Origin: Paenisporosarcina quisquiliarum_A
GTDB lineage: Bacteria; Bacillota; Bacilli; Bacillales_A; Planococcaceae
Direction: 5' to 3'
Assembly: GCF_043641925.1 (NCBI RefSeq)
Contig: NZ_JBHZRU010000006.1
Coordinates: 95,289-159,288 of the forward strand
DNA: 64,000 nucleotides
Under the pieces are notes generated by a model, which was given only the letters and a program-made list of their open reading frames with translations, was not told the DNA's origin and made no database searches. Shown in pieces: positions 19,616 to 28,465 of this stretch. The position numbers and the translations under genes are program-made. Each line of letters starts with the position of its first letter. Positions within the stretch are counted from its first letter, which is position 1.

Positions 19616-20335
19616 TTAACTTCCTCCTTGTAATTTTCTAATTCTTCGAAATAAATTAATGAAGAGATTCACTCTCCAGTATACAATTTTCTTAAATTTG
19701 CTCCTGTGATTATTTGTAGCAGTGTTCCCATGTCTTCTATATAAAATCAAAGGTTCTTCAATATATTTGATTTCGATCTCATTTAATTCAGCCAATAATC
19801 CTATCCAAACATCATGCATAGGAATATTTGAAGGAAACGGTAAAATTTTATCCAACAGGGTTCTATCAAACGCCATACAGCAACCAATGTAAGTGTTTTT
19901 AACAAAATTTCTTATTACCCCCTTTTGCCAACTTCTGTTGTATATTGAATCTATCTCAAACTCTTCAAGATCAGAATTCACACGTTTCGCAGAAGTTACT
20001 ATCAATTTAGATTTATTATCATTAAACTCATTCTTTATATACTTGACCTTATTAGGTAACCATACATCATCTTGGTCTGATAAAATTATGATTTCATTTT
20101 GTGTTTTATTAATCGCATTTTCAAAATTTTTGATAACGCCTCTATCTGGGTTTTTATATAGTTTTACACGATCGTCTTTTAAATAGTGATTGATGATTTC
20201 AATTGTATTATCAGTTGATCCATCATCACTAATTACCAACTCATCTTGGGCACCTAACTGATTAATAATGCTATCAATTTGTTCTATTAAAAAGTCTTGC
20301 CCATTATATGTCGCCATGGCTACTGAAACGTTCAT
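19616..20335 (-). CDS. Family-2 glycosyltransferase, probable rhamnosyltransferase
   Basis: A 239-residue GT2 protein: VSVAMATYNGQDFLIEQIDS, LVISDDGSTDNTIEIINHY, IILSDQDDVWLPNKV (metal-binding motif), NTYIGCCMAFDRTLLDKILP and MHDVWIGLLAELN. The combination SDQDDVW...GCCMAF...HDVW is frequent in rhamnosyltransferases of the RgpB/CpsH kind. Rhamnose as donor is inference, supported by the abutting rfbACBD genes. It overlaps the preceding transferase by four bases and should be cytosolic-membrane associated. Confidence 0.9.
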   Translation of the reverse strand: MNVSVAMATYNGQDFLIEQIDSIINQLGAQDELVISDDGSTDNTIEIINHYLKDDRVKLYKNPDRGVIKNFENAINKTQNEIIILSDQDDVWLPNKVKYIKNEFNDNKSKLIVTSAKRVNSDLEEFEIDSIYNRSWQKGVIRNFVKNTYIGCCMAFDRTLLDKILPFPSNIPMHDVWIGLLAELNEIEIKYIEEPLILYRRHGNTATNNHRSKFKKIVYWRVNLFINLFRRIRKLQGGS

Positions 20336-21147
20336 TCTTTTCTCCTTTCAAGAGCTATTTTAAAGAAATCAAGTTTCTTATGCATCATTGAAAGCTTTGA
20401 CGCTCGAAATGAAAGTTTCATCAAACAATAAATTCTACCTTCTAAACTATCTTTACAAAACTCATAGAAATCATTTGAATATATTCGAAACCTATTTAAA
20501 TCTCTTAAAAAGTTACTATGATCATCATCAGAAAAATCTTGATTAAGTATGCTATTAAATACTGCAATTTCTTTAAAATGCTTGCGATATTCTTTAATGA
20601 AGAAATGATCCAAATAGTCTAAGAAAATTTTTTCATTATAATTCCCTACTAAGTTGAATACTTCTTTTTTTATAGCCATCCCCGAATTTATTGCAGTAAT
20701 GCCAGTGTAAATACCAGGGGTACTAAGTTCAATGCTCTTAACTCTATATTTTTTTAGTTGACTTGGTGATATCTGGCATCTTTTTGATTTCACAATTGGA
20801 ACATGAATATTTACGTTAGGGTAACTATTTAATGATTTCCCTAATTCTACAAAATAATCTTGGGAAATATCAGTATCTTGATCAAAAATAACCATCCAAC
20901 TATCGTTATCTAATTCCTTAATTGCTTCGTTATATGCTTTGCTAAGCCCCTTGTTTCCGTGCATATCAATATACTTAATATAGTTTTCTTCACAGAATTT
21001 ATAATTAGCAATTTTTAACTCTTTTTTTTCACTATTATCGCAAATAATAATCTTTGCATTAATCTTGTTAGTGATTAATGGTCGAATATTATCTAGGTTA
21101 TCTATTTCGTTGTTGTACGCAACTATAACACAATTAATTTTTAGCAT
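20332..21147 (-). CDS. Family-2 glycosyltransferase
   Basis: I place the start at ATG 21147, behind GGGAG, instead of the GTG five codons upstream, which itself is part of the RBS stretch. The 271-residue product reads INCVIVAYNNEIDNLDNIRP, IIICDNS, GNKGLSKAYNEAIKEL, WMVIFDQDTDISQDYF (metal-binding DQD), NSGMAIKKEVFNLVGNYNEK and FLDYLDHFFIKEY. It is of the WcaA/RfbF (rhamnosyltransferase-like) type. It ends four bases into the next transferase gene (ATGA-type overlap), which suggests coupled translation. Confidence 0.9.
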   Translation of the reverse strand: MLKINCVIVAYNNEIDNLDNIRPLITNKINAKIIICDNSEKKELKIANYKFCEENYIKYIDMHGNKGLSKAYNEAIKELDNDSWMVIFDQDTDISQDYFVELGKSLNSYPNVNIHVPIVKSKRCQISPSQLKKYRVKSIELSTPGIYTGITAINSGMAIKKEVFNLVGNYNEKIFLDYLDHFFIKEYRKHFKEIAVFNSILNQDFSDDDHSNFLRDLNRFRIYSNDFYEFCKDSLEGRIYCLMKLSFRASKLSMMHKKLDFFKIALERRKE

Positions 21148-21234
21148 GTGTCTATCTCCCACTTAATAATTTATATACAAACTAATATTAGATATAACGT
21201 TTGCTAATTCAAATTACGATGAAAACATTTATTC

Positions 21235-22572
21235 TTAAATTTGTCTATCAGAGGATACTAATTTGACTTTTCTTTTTGAGAAAACATAAATTATGGCTGC
21301 GACTATTACCTGAAGTGGAATATGAGTATACGAAAAATAATCGGTAAAAAATAAAAATACCAATTGATTTACCACAGTGAAATAAATTGTGAAGCTGATA
21401 ATGCCGATTCTAGTTGTAGTAATTTTCAAGTAAATAAACTTCGAAAAAAATCCTAACAAAAATGGAAATATAATTATACCAATTACTCCAAAATCCAAAT
21501 AATACCCCTCAAGGAATGTCCCTACCCCAGAAAAATATGGATTAACTGATTGTGAAAATAGAGCCTTAAGACCAGTAAAAGTCCAGAATGGGGTGAATGT
21601 TTGGAGTCCATATGTTAATGAAGGATGCAATTCAATCGCATTCTGTAAGTTTGTAAAACCAACTGTTAAGTAATGGTATGTCCACATAAATACTAAGTTA
21701 TATTTTTCCTTATAACCAATGGCAGCCACTAAATAATCTGATGAAACATTTCTCAAACTTCCCAAAATGGTAAATGCTATCAAACTCAAAAATATTAGTA
21801 AAAGAATGTTTTTCAATTTAATCTTTTTTACAAAATAATTTCTAACCATGAGAATTCCAATTACACTGAAAATGATAACGTGTCTATTTAAAATAGATAT
21901 TAACATCACAAATCCCATTACAAACATAATTTTCAAAAGTCCATCTTTCGAATAAACAACAAAATAAAGATACGTCAGTACTAAGATGGCTCCAATAGAT
22001 ATAACTAAATAGTGAACATATGATATTCCAAAATTAGCATAATCTCCAATATTATCACCAAACAAAGGAATAGTGCCTGCGTGAAGCACTTCAGTAAAAT
22101 ACGCACAAAAAGAAATTATATATGAAATTATCAAAACTACTTTCATCTTCTTATGCGATACGTTCTTTTTAATTGCTTGCATTCTGTCTGTGGGTGATAT
22201 AATGACTAATTCAACGGTTTTACTAAACAAACCAATTATTTTACTTCCAAAGGCAAACGAAAATAAACTTGTTATCACAATTAACCACATTTCATAATTC
22301 CAAGTTGATTGTGTATATGTTAATTTCAATTGACCTAAACCTATTGTAAAAATCCATACTCCAAAAAATAAGCCATCAGAATTAAAGCAATCAAAGTCAG
22401 TTCTTATATACTCATAAAGATATGCGAAAGAACCAAAACTGCAAATAAAAAAAGCTATGTATTTGACATCATTAGTTATTGAATATAATACGGCCAATAT
22501 AATCATTATTAAAAAGAACACAAGAAATAATAGTAAAAAACTAAGATTTTTGTTTATGATCGAGGTTTTCAT
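21235..22572 (-). CDS. Wzy-like oligosaccharide repeat unit polymerase
   Basis: A 445-residue polytopic membrane protein with about 11-12 hydrophobic segments. A long outer loop holds WTYHYLTVGFTNLQNAIELH and TPFWTFTGLKALF, and a following segment reads GTFLEGYYLDFGVIGIIIFPF. This is the layout of oligosaccharide-repeat polymerases. Polymerases are poorly conserved, so the call rests on topology, these short motifs and position between glycosyltransferases and beside Wzx/Wzz partners. It should join lipid-linked repeats on the outer membrane face. RBS GGGAGG precedes ATG 22572. Confidence 0.82.
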   Translation of the reverse strand: MKTSIINKNLSFLLLFLVFFLIMIILAVLYSITNDVKYIAFFICSFGSFAYLYEYIRTDFDCFNSDGLFFGVWIFTIGLGQLKLTYTQSTWNYEMWLIVITSLFSFAFGSKIIGLFSKTVELVIISPTDRMQAIKKNVSHKKMKVVLIISYIISFCAYFTEVLHAGTIPLFGDNIGDYANFGISYVHYLVISIGAILVLTYLYFVVYSKDGLLKIMFVMGFVMLISILNRHVIIFSVIGILMVRNYFVKKIKLKNILLLIFLSLIAFTILGSLRNVSSDYLVAAIGYKEKYNLVFMWTYHYLTVGFTNLQNAIELHPSLTYGLQTFTPFWTFTGLKALFSQSVNPYFSGVGTFLEGYYLDFGVIGIIIFPFLLGFFSKFIYLKITTTRIGIISFTIYFTVVNQLVFLFFTDYFSYTHIPLQVIVAAIIYVFSKRKVKLVSSDRQI

Positions 22573-22603
22573 TTATTCCTCCCACAGTTTATCTTGTAGT
22601 AAT

Positions 22604-23380
22604 TCACAAAAGCTTCCATCCCCATTTATTAAAATAAATAATCATGGATTGCACTGTTATTTTAGCAAACTTAAAACTCTTATGACCACTTCTCTCCCAC
22701 GCATGAATGACTCTTGCTTCAGGATAAAATATTGCTTTTGATATCTGATTTACTCTTCTTGTTATATCAGCATCTTCTAGGTACATAAAAAAAGTGTCAT
22801 CAAAACCTTTTAGTTTTTTATAAACATCAGTTCTAAAAACCAAAAATGAACCAGTTGCGTAATCAAGTCTCATAATGTTGTTATAGCCAGTTTCTTTCAT
22901 AACATATTTGTCCTGCCTTTTTTTAAAAAGGTTTGGCGATAATCTTCTAATCAACATATCAAAAACTGTTGGGTTAGTTTTACATAAGTATTGAATTGAT
23001 TGATCTGGACTTAAAATTAGAGGTGTTAGCATCCCCACATCTTGATTATTATCAAGATAATCCACCATTTTTCTTATTTGATCTGAATTTTCTATTTCAA
23101 TATCAGGGTTTACTACAAAGTGATATTTCGAATTTATGATATTCAGAATTGTATTATGTCCATAACCAAATCCTTTATTAACTCCAACTTCAACAATTTC
23201 AATATTTCCATTGATTCTTCTAACTAAATCAAGTGTATTATCTTTTGAATCATTATCGATAATATACAATTTATACAAATACTCACTAGGTATGTTTCTC
23301 ACAACGCTTTTTACTGTATTTTCTATTATCTTTGAATTGTTATATGTAACAATTGCTAAACTTAAATCTACCTGACCCAT
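22604..23380 (-). CDS. Family-2 glycosyltransferase (WcaA/RfbN-like)
   Basis: ATG 23380 has an AGGGG RBS; a GTG at 23401 overlaps the upstream stop but has none, so I prefer the former (258 residues). Motifs: LSLAIVTYNNSKIIENTVKS, LYIIDNDSKDNTLDLVRR, GVNKGFGYGHNTILN, VVNPDIEIENSD (metal-binding region), YATGSFLVFRTDVYKKLKGF and MYLEDADITRRV. The last two are typical of the branch that includes dTDP-rhamnosyltransferases. It lies between the initiating-sugar genes and the polymerase gene, so it may add the second sugar. Confidence 0.9.
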   Translation of the reverse strand: MGQVDLSLAIVTYNNSKIIENTVKSVVRNIPSEYLYKLYIIDNDSKDNTLDLVRRINGNIEIVEVGVNKGFGYGHNTILNIINSKYHFVVNPDIEIENSDQIRKMVDYLDNNQDVGMLTPLILSPDQSIQYLCKTNPTVFDMLIRRLSPNLFKKRQDKYVMKETGYNNIMRLDYATGSFLVFRTDVYKKLKGFDDTFFMYLEDADITRRVNQISKAIFYPEARVIHAWERSGHKSFKFAKITVQSMIIYFNKWGWKLL

Positions 23381-23400
23381 AATTGATACCCCTATCTTCA

Positions 23401-24195
23401 CTATTTTTCATAAATCAAATTACCAAAAACCTTATTGATAAGATTAACTCTTTTGCCAATTAGCTTTATGACTATACCTATAGTTTTTGATAAGTGTAAT
23501 GTCTTTCCATTCGCCTCCGCCAGCTCTTTTACCCTTAAGCTCGTATTTACGTACTCATCGTCCTGTGGGAAATATAACCCTTCAGCATCTTCATCAATGT
23601 ACTCCTTAACAAACTGACAAAGCTTGTCTATATGTAGCATGCTTCGCTTATTATCTATTAAAGGAAATACCGGTAAATTGATTGCCAGCTTTTCTAACCT
23701 AGCATAATTCCCGGGACAATTTGGACCGTATACCATTGGTGGTCTTAATACAACAACTCTAAAACTAGCATCATTTAACTTGTTAAGTTCTGCCTCAGCT
23801 TCTAACTTGCTGACACCATAAAAGGTTTTTGGATCAACTAGTGTATCACGATTAATAACCACTTCTTGTCCGAGTTTGCCTTCTTCTCCATAAACAGCCA
23901 TCGTACTCATAAAGATGAATTGTGAGACGCCAGCTTCTTTTGCCTTGCTAGCTACTTCAACTGGCAAATCACTATTCACTTTAAAGTACAATTCTTTCAT
24001 TACAGGCTTTTCTTTTTGGTGAACGACAGCAGACACATGAAACACAACATCATAAAAAGAAAAATCCTTTTCCTTCCATGAATTATCTCTTAAACTTATC
24101 AAAGCTATTGAATAGCTATCAGGATATCTGTCAAGCCACTTTGCTAGACTGTTCCCTACATAACTATTTTTTCCTGTTATCAATATTTTTTTCAT
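23401..24195 (-). CDS. CapN/WbpV-like UDP-4-keto-6-deoxy-sugar reductase (SDR)
   Basis: A 264-residue extended SDR: KKILITGKNSYVGNSLAKWL (NAD(P) binding), VVFHVSAVVHQKEKP, FIFMSTMAVYGEEGKLG, FYGVSKLEAEAEL (catalytic Tyr-x3-Lys), VLRPPMVYGPNCPGNY, SMLHIDKL, and a tail ending FGNLIYEK. This order and tail recall Staphylococcus aureus CapN, which reduces the keto sugar made by CapD to UDP-D-FucNAc; related WbpV/WreQ enzymes make UDP-QuiNAc. The gene overlaps the initiating transferase gene by four bases, the same pairing seen with capM and capN. The exact product is inference. Confidence 0.85.
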   Translation of the reverse strand: MKKILITGKNSYVGNSLAKWLDRYPDSYSIALISLRDNSWKEKDFSFYDVVFHVSAVVHQKEKPVMKELYFKVNSDLPVEVASKAKEAGVSQFIFMSTMAVYGEEGKLGQEVVINRDTLVDPKTFYGVSKLEAEAELNKLNDASFRVVVLRPPMVYGPNCPGNYARLEKLAINLPVFPLIDNKRSMLHIDKLCQFVKEYIDEDAEGLYFPQDDEYVNTSLRVKELAEANGKTLHLSKTIGIVIKLIGKRVNLINKVFGNLIYEK

Positions 24196-24821
24196 TTAAA
24201 AATGCTCTCCTTGCTACTAGCAACTTCCTTCTTATGACGAGTGCAGCCTTCAACAACCCCATCACTCTTTATAACACTTACAATAGTCAAGAAAAAACAT
24301 TTGATATCCATCCAAAGACTAATTCTCTCAACGTACTCTCCATCTAACTGAGCTTTTACCTTAATAGGAAGTTCATCCCTACCATTAATCTGGGCCCAAC
24401 CAGTCAACCCTGGCAGAATATTATTAGCACCATACTTATCTCTTTCTTTAATCAAATTATACTGGTTCCACAATGCTGGTCTCGGACCAATAATACTCAT
24501 CTCCCCAACAAAGATATTCCAAATCTGAGGTAGCTCATCAAGAGATGTTTTTCTTAAAAACTTCCCCATTTTAGTAATGTATTGTTCCGGTTTCTCTAAT
24601 AAATGAGTTGGAGTATTCTTAGGCGTATCTATGCGCATTGTACGGAATTTCAATATGTTGAAATGTGTTTTGTTTATTCCAACACGTTTCTGCTTAAACA
24701 GAACAGGACCTCTTGAGTCAATCTTAATAGCAATAATTAGAATTAAATAAATGGGTGAAAATACGATAAGTCCTATTAAAGAAAAAATAATATCTATCAA
24801 TCTTTTAATTTCCAAATACAT
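24192..24821 (-). CDS. Initiating polyprenyl-phosphate sugar-1-phosphate transferase (CapM/WbaP type)
   Basis: ATG 24821 follows AAGGAG at good spacing; the upstream in-frame ATG 24881 has no RBS and adds a non-homologous leader. The 209-residue product has one membrane hairpin (IIFSLIGLIVFSPIYLILII) followed by the small PGT catalytic domain: GPVLFKQKRVGINK, ILKFRTMRID, LRKTSLDELPQIWNIFVGEM, SIIGPRPALWNQY, PGLTGWAQINGRDELP. The CapM-like ending and the neighbouring CapN-like and CapD-like genes suggest it loads FucNAc-1-P or QuiNAc-1-P on undecaprenyl phosphate, the first committed step of the polymer. Confidence 0.94.
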   Translation of the reverse strand: MYLEIKRLIDIIFSLIGLIVFSPIYLILIIAIKIDSRGPVLFKQKRVGINKTHFNILKFRTMRIDTPKNTPTHLLEKPEQYITKMGKFLRKTSLDELPQIWNIFVGEMSIIGPRPALWNQYNLIKERDKYGANNILPGLTGWAQINGRDELPIKVKAQLDGEYVERISLWMDIKCFFLTIVSVIKSDGVVEGCTRHKKEVASSKESIFK

Positions 24822-25179
24822 GCCTATAACACTCCTTGAAAAGTTATTTAGTAAGTTAGGACTTAATTGAAAATCATTCACCTTTCCAACAAACTACTAA
24901 AATACTAAAACGTTTCTACTTCTGATAGCCACCTCGTAATATCTATTCATTCTACTTAACAAATACAAAATAGATATTTACTGTTTTAGCACTGCAAACC
25001 GAGATTCTTCCTACTATATATACAATTCAATCAATCTATAATTCTCACTAGAAACGCCGCAAACCTTTATCCCGCAAGGTTTCTATCGTTCAATCTAATT
25101 ACGATACTCAGTTCTTCAAATGGTTTTAAACGTTTTTATGAATATTCCCCCTGAAAAGCCCGTCAAATCAAAGTTTCTA

Positions 25180-25520
25180 AATCTTTCCAAAAAGTACAGC
25201 ATGTCCCAACCAAAGTGGTTATTTTTTACGTATAAAATGGATCTCAACCTTCGAGCTTTCTCTCACTTTTTCTAGCAAATCGAAGTTTTCTTTTGTAATC
25301 AAGTTTTCTTTCAAGTCAAATGCATGATCAAAATGATCTTAAATAGCAGGTTTCTCTTTACCTGTTACAATAATAATATATTCAATACCTGAAGCAATTG
25401 CTTCTAATTGTCTGTTTATCAACAATTGGCAATATTTCTTTCGGCATAGCTTTTGTAGCAGGCAAGAAACGTTTTTCCAAGACCTGAAGCAGGAATGATC
25501 GCTTTTCTAACTTTTTTCAT
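25180..25520 (-). pseudogene. galU: galU relic (UTP-glucose-1-phosphate uridylyltransferase), 5' fragment
   Basis: From ATG 25520, with RBS GAGGAG just upstream, the minus strand reads KKVRKAIIPASGLG, then after a shift FLPATKAMPKEILPIVDK, then AIASGIEYIIIVTGKEKPAI, a stop, DHFDHAFDLKENL, LLEKVRESSKVEIHFIRKK and GHAVLF. This is the GalU N-terminal half with several stops and shifts; the C-terminal half is gone. The remaining gene-free DNA around it (24822-25179 and 25521-25678) shows only two modest hairpins (about 25068-25090 and 25579-25597). Confidence 0.88.
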
Positions 25521-25678
25521 TTTATTTCCTCCTCACAGAATCTGTTTATCTATTTTTTACCGATAATAATCAAATTAATAGGGCGTATTACACGCCCGTA
25601 AATACAAAGAATTTATCCCAATTGTCGGCCAGCAAGGGACGCCTTCGCCTAAAGATAATGAGCTCGCAATAGCTTAAC

Positions 25679-27526
25679 TCACAAGCTGCCAGTCACCAAT
25701 TCCATAACTCCTTCTCTCTTAACCTCTACATTCCTTTGATTAGCAACCCCAACTAAAGTCTCTTTTAACTCAATGCCGGAAAGGGACGGTATCTTCTCTA
25801 ACAAATACGCAAGCTCAAGCTTCGTTATCGGCACAGCCTTCCCTATATAAATCTTTGGAAAAACTACCTCATTTTGTCTTTCGCTCTCATTCATCAACTC
25901 TTCAAACAACTTCTCACCAGGACGAATCCCTGACTCTTTAATCTCAATCTCACCATCTGCATACCCTGACAGCCTAATCAAATTCTTCGCCAAATCCACG
26001 ATTTTAACCGGTTCACCCATATCCAGAACAAAAACTTCCCCACCATTAGCTAAAGTCCCAGCTTGTATCACAAGCCGCGAAGCTTCAGGAATCGTCATAA
26101 AATATCTTGTCATGCGCATATCAGTAATTGTTACAGGTCCACCATAAGCAATCTGGTTCTTAAACAATGGAACAACACTTCCACGAGATCCTAGTACATT
26201 CCCAAATCGTACTGCCGCAAATTTAGTTTTACTAGTCATAGCTAAGTTTTGCACAACCATCTCCGCAAAACGTTTCGTAGCTCCCATTACGTTCGGAGGG
26301 TTAACAGCCTTATCCGTCGATACAAGCACAAAATTCCCAACACTAAAAGTATCCGCAGCTTCAGCCACATTCTTTGTTCCAAAAATGTTATTCTTAACTG
26401 CTTCCATCGGATTGCCTTCCATTAAGGGAACATGCTTATGAGCAGCCGCATGATAAATCACATCTGGTCTATACTCCTCCACAATGTCAAAAATCCTTGC
26501 ACGATCCTGCACATCAGCTATTTTAGGAATAATTTCTACTTCATTTACATAATTAGCATGTAACTCCATATCAATTAAATAAATGGAATTTTCTCCATGT
26601 CCAAGCAAAATTAATTGCTTAGGCGAGAATCTCATTACCTGTCGGCAAATTTCGGAACCTATTGAACCACCCGCTCCGGTAACCATAATTGTTTTACCTG
26701 AAATGTTCTCCGATATTACTTTCATATCTAATTTGACTTCTTCTCGACCAAGCAAATCTTCTATTTTCACATCACGTATTTCATTAACCGAAACTTTACC
26801 AGTAATTAAATCTTCAATGAGAGGGATGATTTGAGTTTTCATTCCTGTATCAACACAAAGTTTTGTTACCTCTGCCATTTCTTTTTTCGACATTGACGGT
26901 ATGGCTATGACAATTACTTCAATATTATCCGACTTTACTATTTTGGGTATTTCTTTTAACTTTCCTACCACTTTAACGCCATACACTTCAAGGTGGTATT
27001 TGGAATTATCATCATCAACAAAAGCTACTGGCTTTAACTCCGCACTTTGATTGTTTAATAATTGCCTAGCAACCATCGTTCCTGCAGCTCCAGCTCCCAC
27101 AATAAGGGTACGTTTATACTCATACTGATCTTTCTTTTGATTATGCGAGTGGTAAATCCTTAACAAAAAACGTGATCCCCCAATCGCTATAATATGAAAC
27201 ATCCATGTTACTATTAGCACCCGAAAGTAAATATCTTTTTGAATAACGTATTGAACAGCACTTGCAGAAGCTACTGATATCGTAACAGCATTTACGATAG
27301 ATAATAACTCTTGGACAGAAGCCGCTCTCCACAACTTTTGATATAGCTTAAAATAAGATGCAGCAATATGGTGAGAGAAAAGTAATGTTATAGAACTAAT
27401 AAACAATGTTGGCACAGTAAAAACATTTAAATTCGGATTGAGTAAATAATAACTCATATAAATTCCTGTTAAGACAATTATAGAATCCATAAGAGTGAAA
27501 AATATATAACGCTTACCTATTGTCAT
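25679..27526 (-). CDS. Membrane UDP-GlcNAc 4,6-dehydratase (CapD/PglF/EpsC family)
   Basis: ATG 27526 follows GAGGTGG, a better start than the GTG 15 bases upstream. The 615-residue protein has four N-terminal membrane segments, a first Rossmann domain (TLIVGAGAAGTMVARQLL) and a second, catalytic one (MVTGAGGSIGSEICRQVM; YHAAAHKHVPLMEGNPMEAV; VSTDKAVNPPNVMGATKRFAE). The Met in place of the usual SDR Tyr before x3-Lys is normal for this long dehydratase family. It makes UDP-2-acetamido-2,6-dideoxy-4-keto-hexose, the expected substrate of the CapN-like reductase downstream. It is 15 bp after the chain-length gene. Confidence 0.93.
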   Translation of the reverse strand: MTIGKRYIFFTLMDSIIVLTGIYMSYYLLNPNLNVFTVPTLFISSITLLFSHHIAASYFKLYQKLWRAASVQELLSIVNAVTISVASASAVQYVIQKDIYFRVLIVTWMFHIIAIGGSRFLLRIYHSHNQKKDQYEYKRTLIVGAGAAGTMVARQLLNNQSAELKPVAFVDDDNSKYHLEVYGVKVVGKLKEIPKIVKSDNIEVIVIAIPSMSKKEMAEVTKLCVDTGMKTQIIPLIEDLITGKVSVNEIRDVKIEDLLGREEVKLDMKVISENISGKTIMVTGAGGSIGSEICRQVMRFSPKQLILLGHGENSIYLIDMELHANYVNEVEIIPKIADVQDRARIFDIVEEYRPDVIYHAAAHKHVPLMEGNPMEAVKNNIFGTKNVAEAADTFSVGNFVLVSTDKAVNPPNVMGATKRFAEMVVQNLAMTSKTKFAAVRFGNVLGSRGSVVPLFKNQIAYGGPVTITDMRMTRYFMTIPEASRLVIQAGTLANGGEVFVLDMGEPVKIVDLAKNLIRLSGYADGEIEIKESGIRPGEKLFEELMNESERQNEVVFPKIYIGKAVPITKLELAYLLEKIPSLSGIELKETLVGVANQRNVEVKREGVMELVTGSL

Positions 27527-27541
27527 AATCTTCCACCTCAC

Positions 27542-28465
27542 TTAACTTGCTTTGGATGATGATTCAATCCAATAATTTCTAAAGAATACAATACCAACTC
27601 CAAGTAATAACCCAATTATCATTGCAATAACAACATTTAATAGTTTATTTGGTGCAGCAGGTTTCTCTGAAAGGGTTGGTTCAACAATTAATCGAATAAA
27701 AGGATCTGGTCTGAAACTATCAAGTCCAGTTTTAACAGACTGATACTTGTTAAGAACATTTCCATATTCTGTGGATTTCGATTCAATTCGCGCTTGCATT
27801 TGCATTAATTCGTTATGAATTGCTCCGTCAATATTACTAAGGGCTTGAGTTTGTTCATCAGTAATTGACATAATAATTTGTGAATTGACTAACGTTTGCA
27901 TTGTTAGTATTTCAGGTAAATTATTCGAAACAATTAATTGATTATATTGCTCTATTAGTACTTCTATTTCAGTTGATAAATGTTTTGCTTCAGTAGTATA
28001 TGTCTTCTCAAGTTCTGTTAACGTCTTTTTAACAGATGTATTCATACGATCTTTCGTTTTGTTGATAAAGAGTTCCAGATGATCGTGTGCTGTTTCAGCA
28101 CTATTACTCTTATACGTTAAATCAATTAGATTTGTATTTTCCTGAACAATAACGGTCAAATCTTCTATGAACATTTCACTTTCTACACCAGATGCAGATA
28201 ATGCCTCGTTCAAGAGATTGCTATTTTTTATTCGTTGCGAAAAAATTTCTGGTGTGAATTCCACAGCTACAAAGCTTGTTAAAATCCCAGTATCTTGAAC
28301 CCCACTATTAACTTGGACAGTCGCTTTAGATTCAAATTTTTCAGGAATGACAAACCAACTGAAAATGGCAGCAGCAAACATAAATAATGCTGTTAGTCCT
28401 GCAATTATCCATTTACCTTTCCATACTATTTCAATTAGTTCTCTTAATTCAATCGTTTCTTCCAT
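27542..28465 (-). CDS. Wzz/YveK-type chain-length regulator (tyrosine-kinase modulator)
   Basis: ATG 28465 has GAGGAG at ideal spacing; an ATG six codons upstream lies inside that RBS. The 307-residue protein opens with the Wzz motif (TIELRELIEIVWKGKWIIAG), two flanking membrane segments (about residues 20-42 and 275-297), an extracytoplasmic coiled-coil-rich middle, and the PxxP-like stretch EKPAAPNKLLNVVIAMIIG before the second segment. Such proteins set polymer length. No partner BY-kinase gene is in the window. It overlaps the end of the O-antigen-ligase-like gene. Confidence 0.9.
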   Translation of the reverse strand: MEETIELRELIEIVWKGKWIIAGLTALFMFAAAIFSWFVIPEKFESKATVQVNSGVQDTGILTSFVAVEFTPEIFSQRIKNSNLLNEALSASGVESEMFIEDLTVIVQENTNLIDLTYKSNSAETAHDHLELFINKTKDRMNTSVKKTLTELEKTYTTEAKHLSTEIEVLIEQYNQLIVSNNLPEILTMQTLVNSQIIMSITDEQTQALSNIDGAIHNELMQMQARIESKSTEYGNVLNKYQSVKTGLDSFRPDPFIRLIVEPTLSEKPAAPNKLLNVVIAMIIGLLLGVGIVFFRNYWIESSSKAS

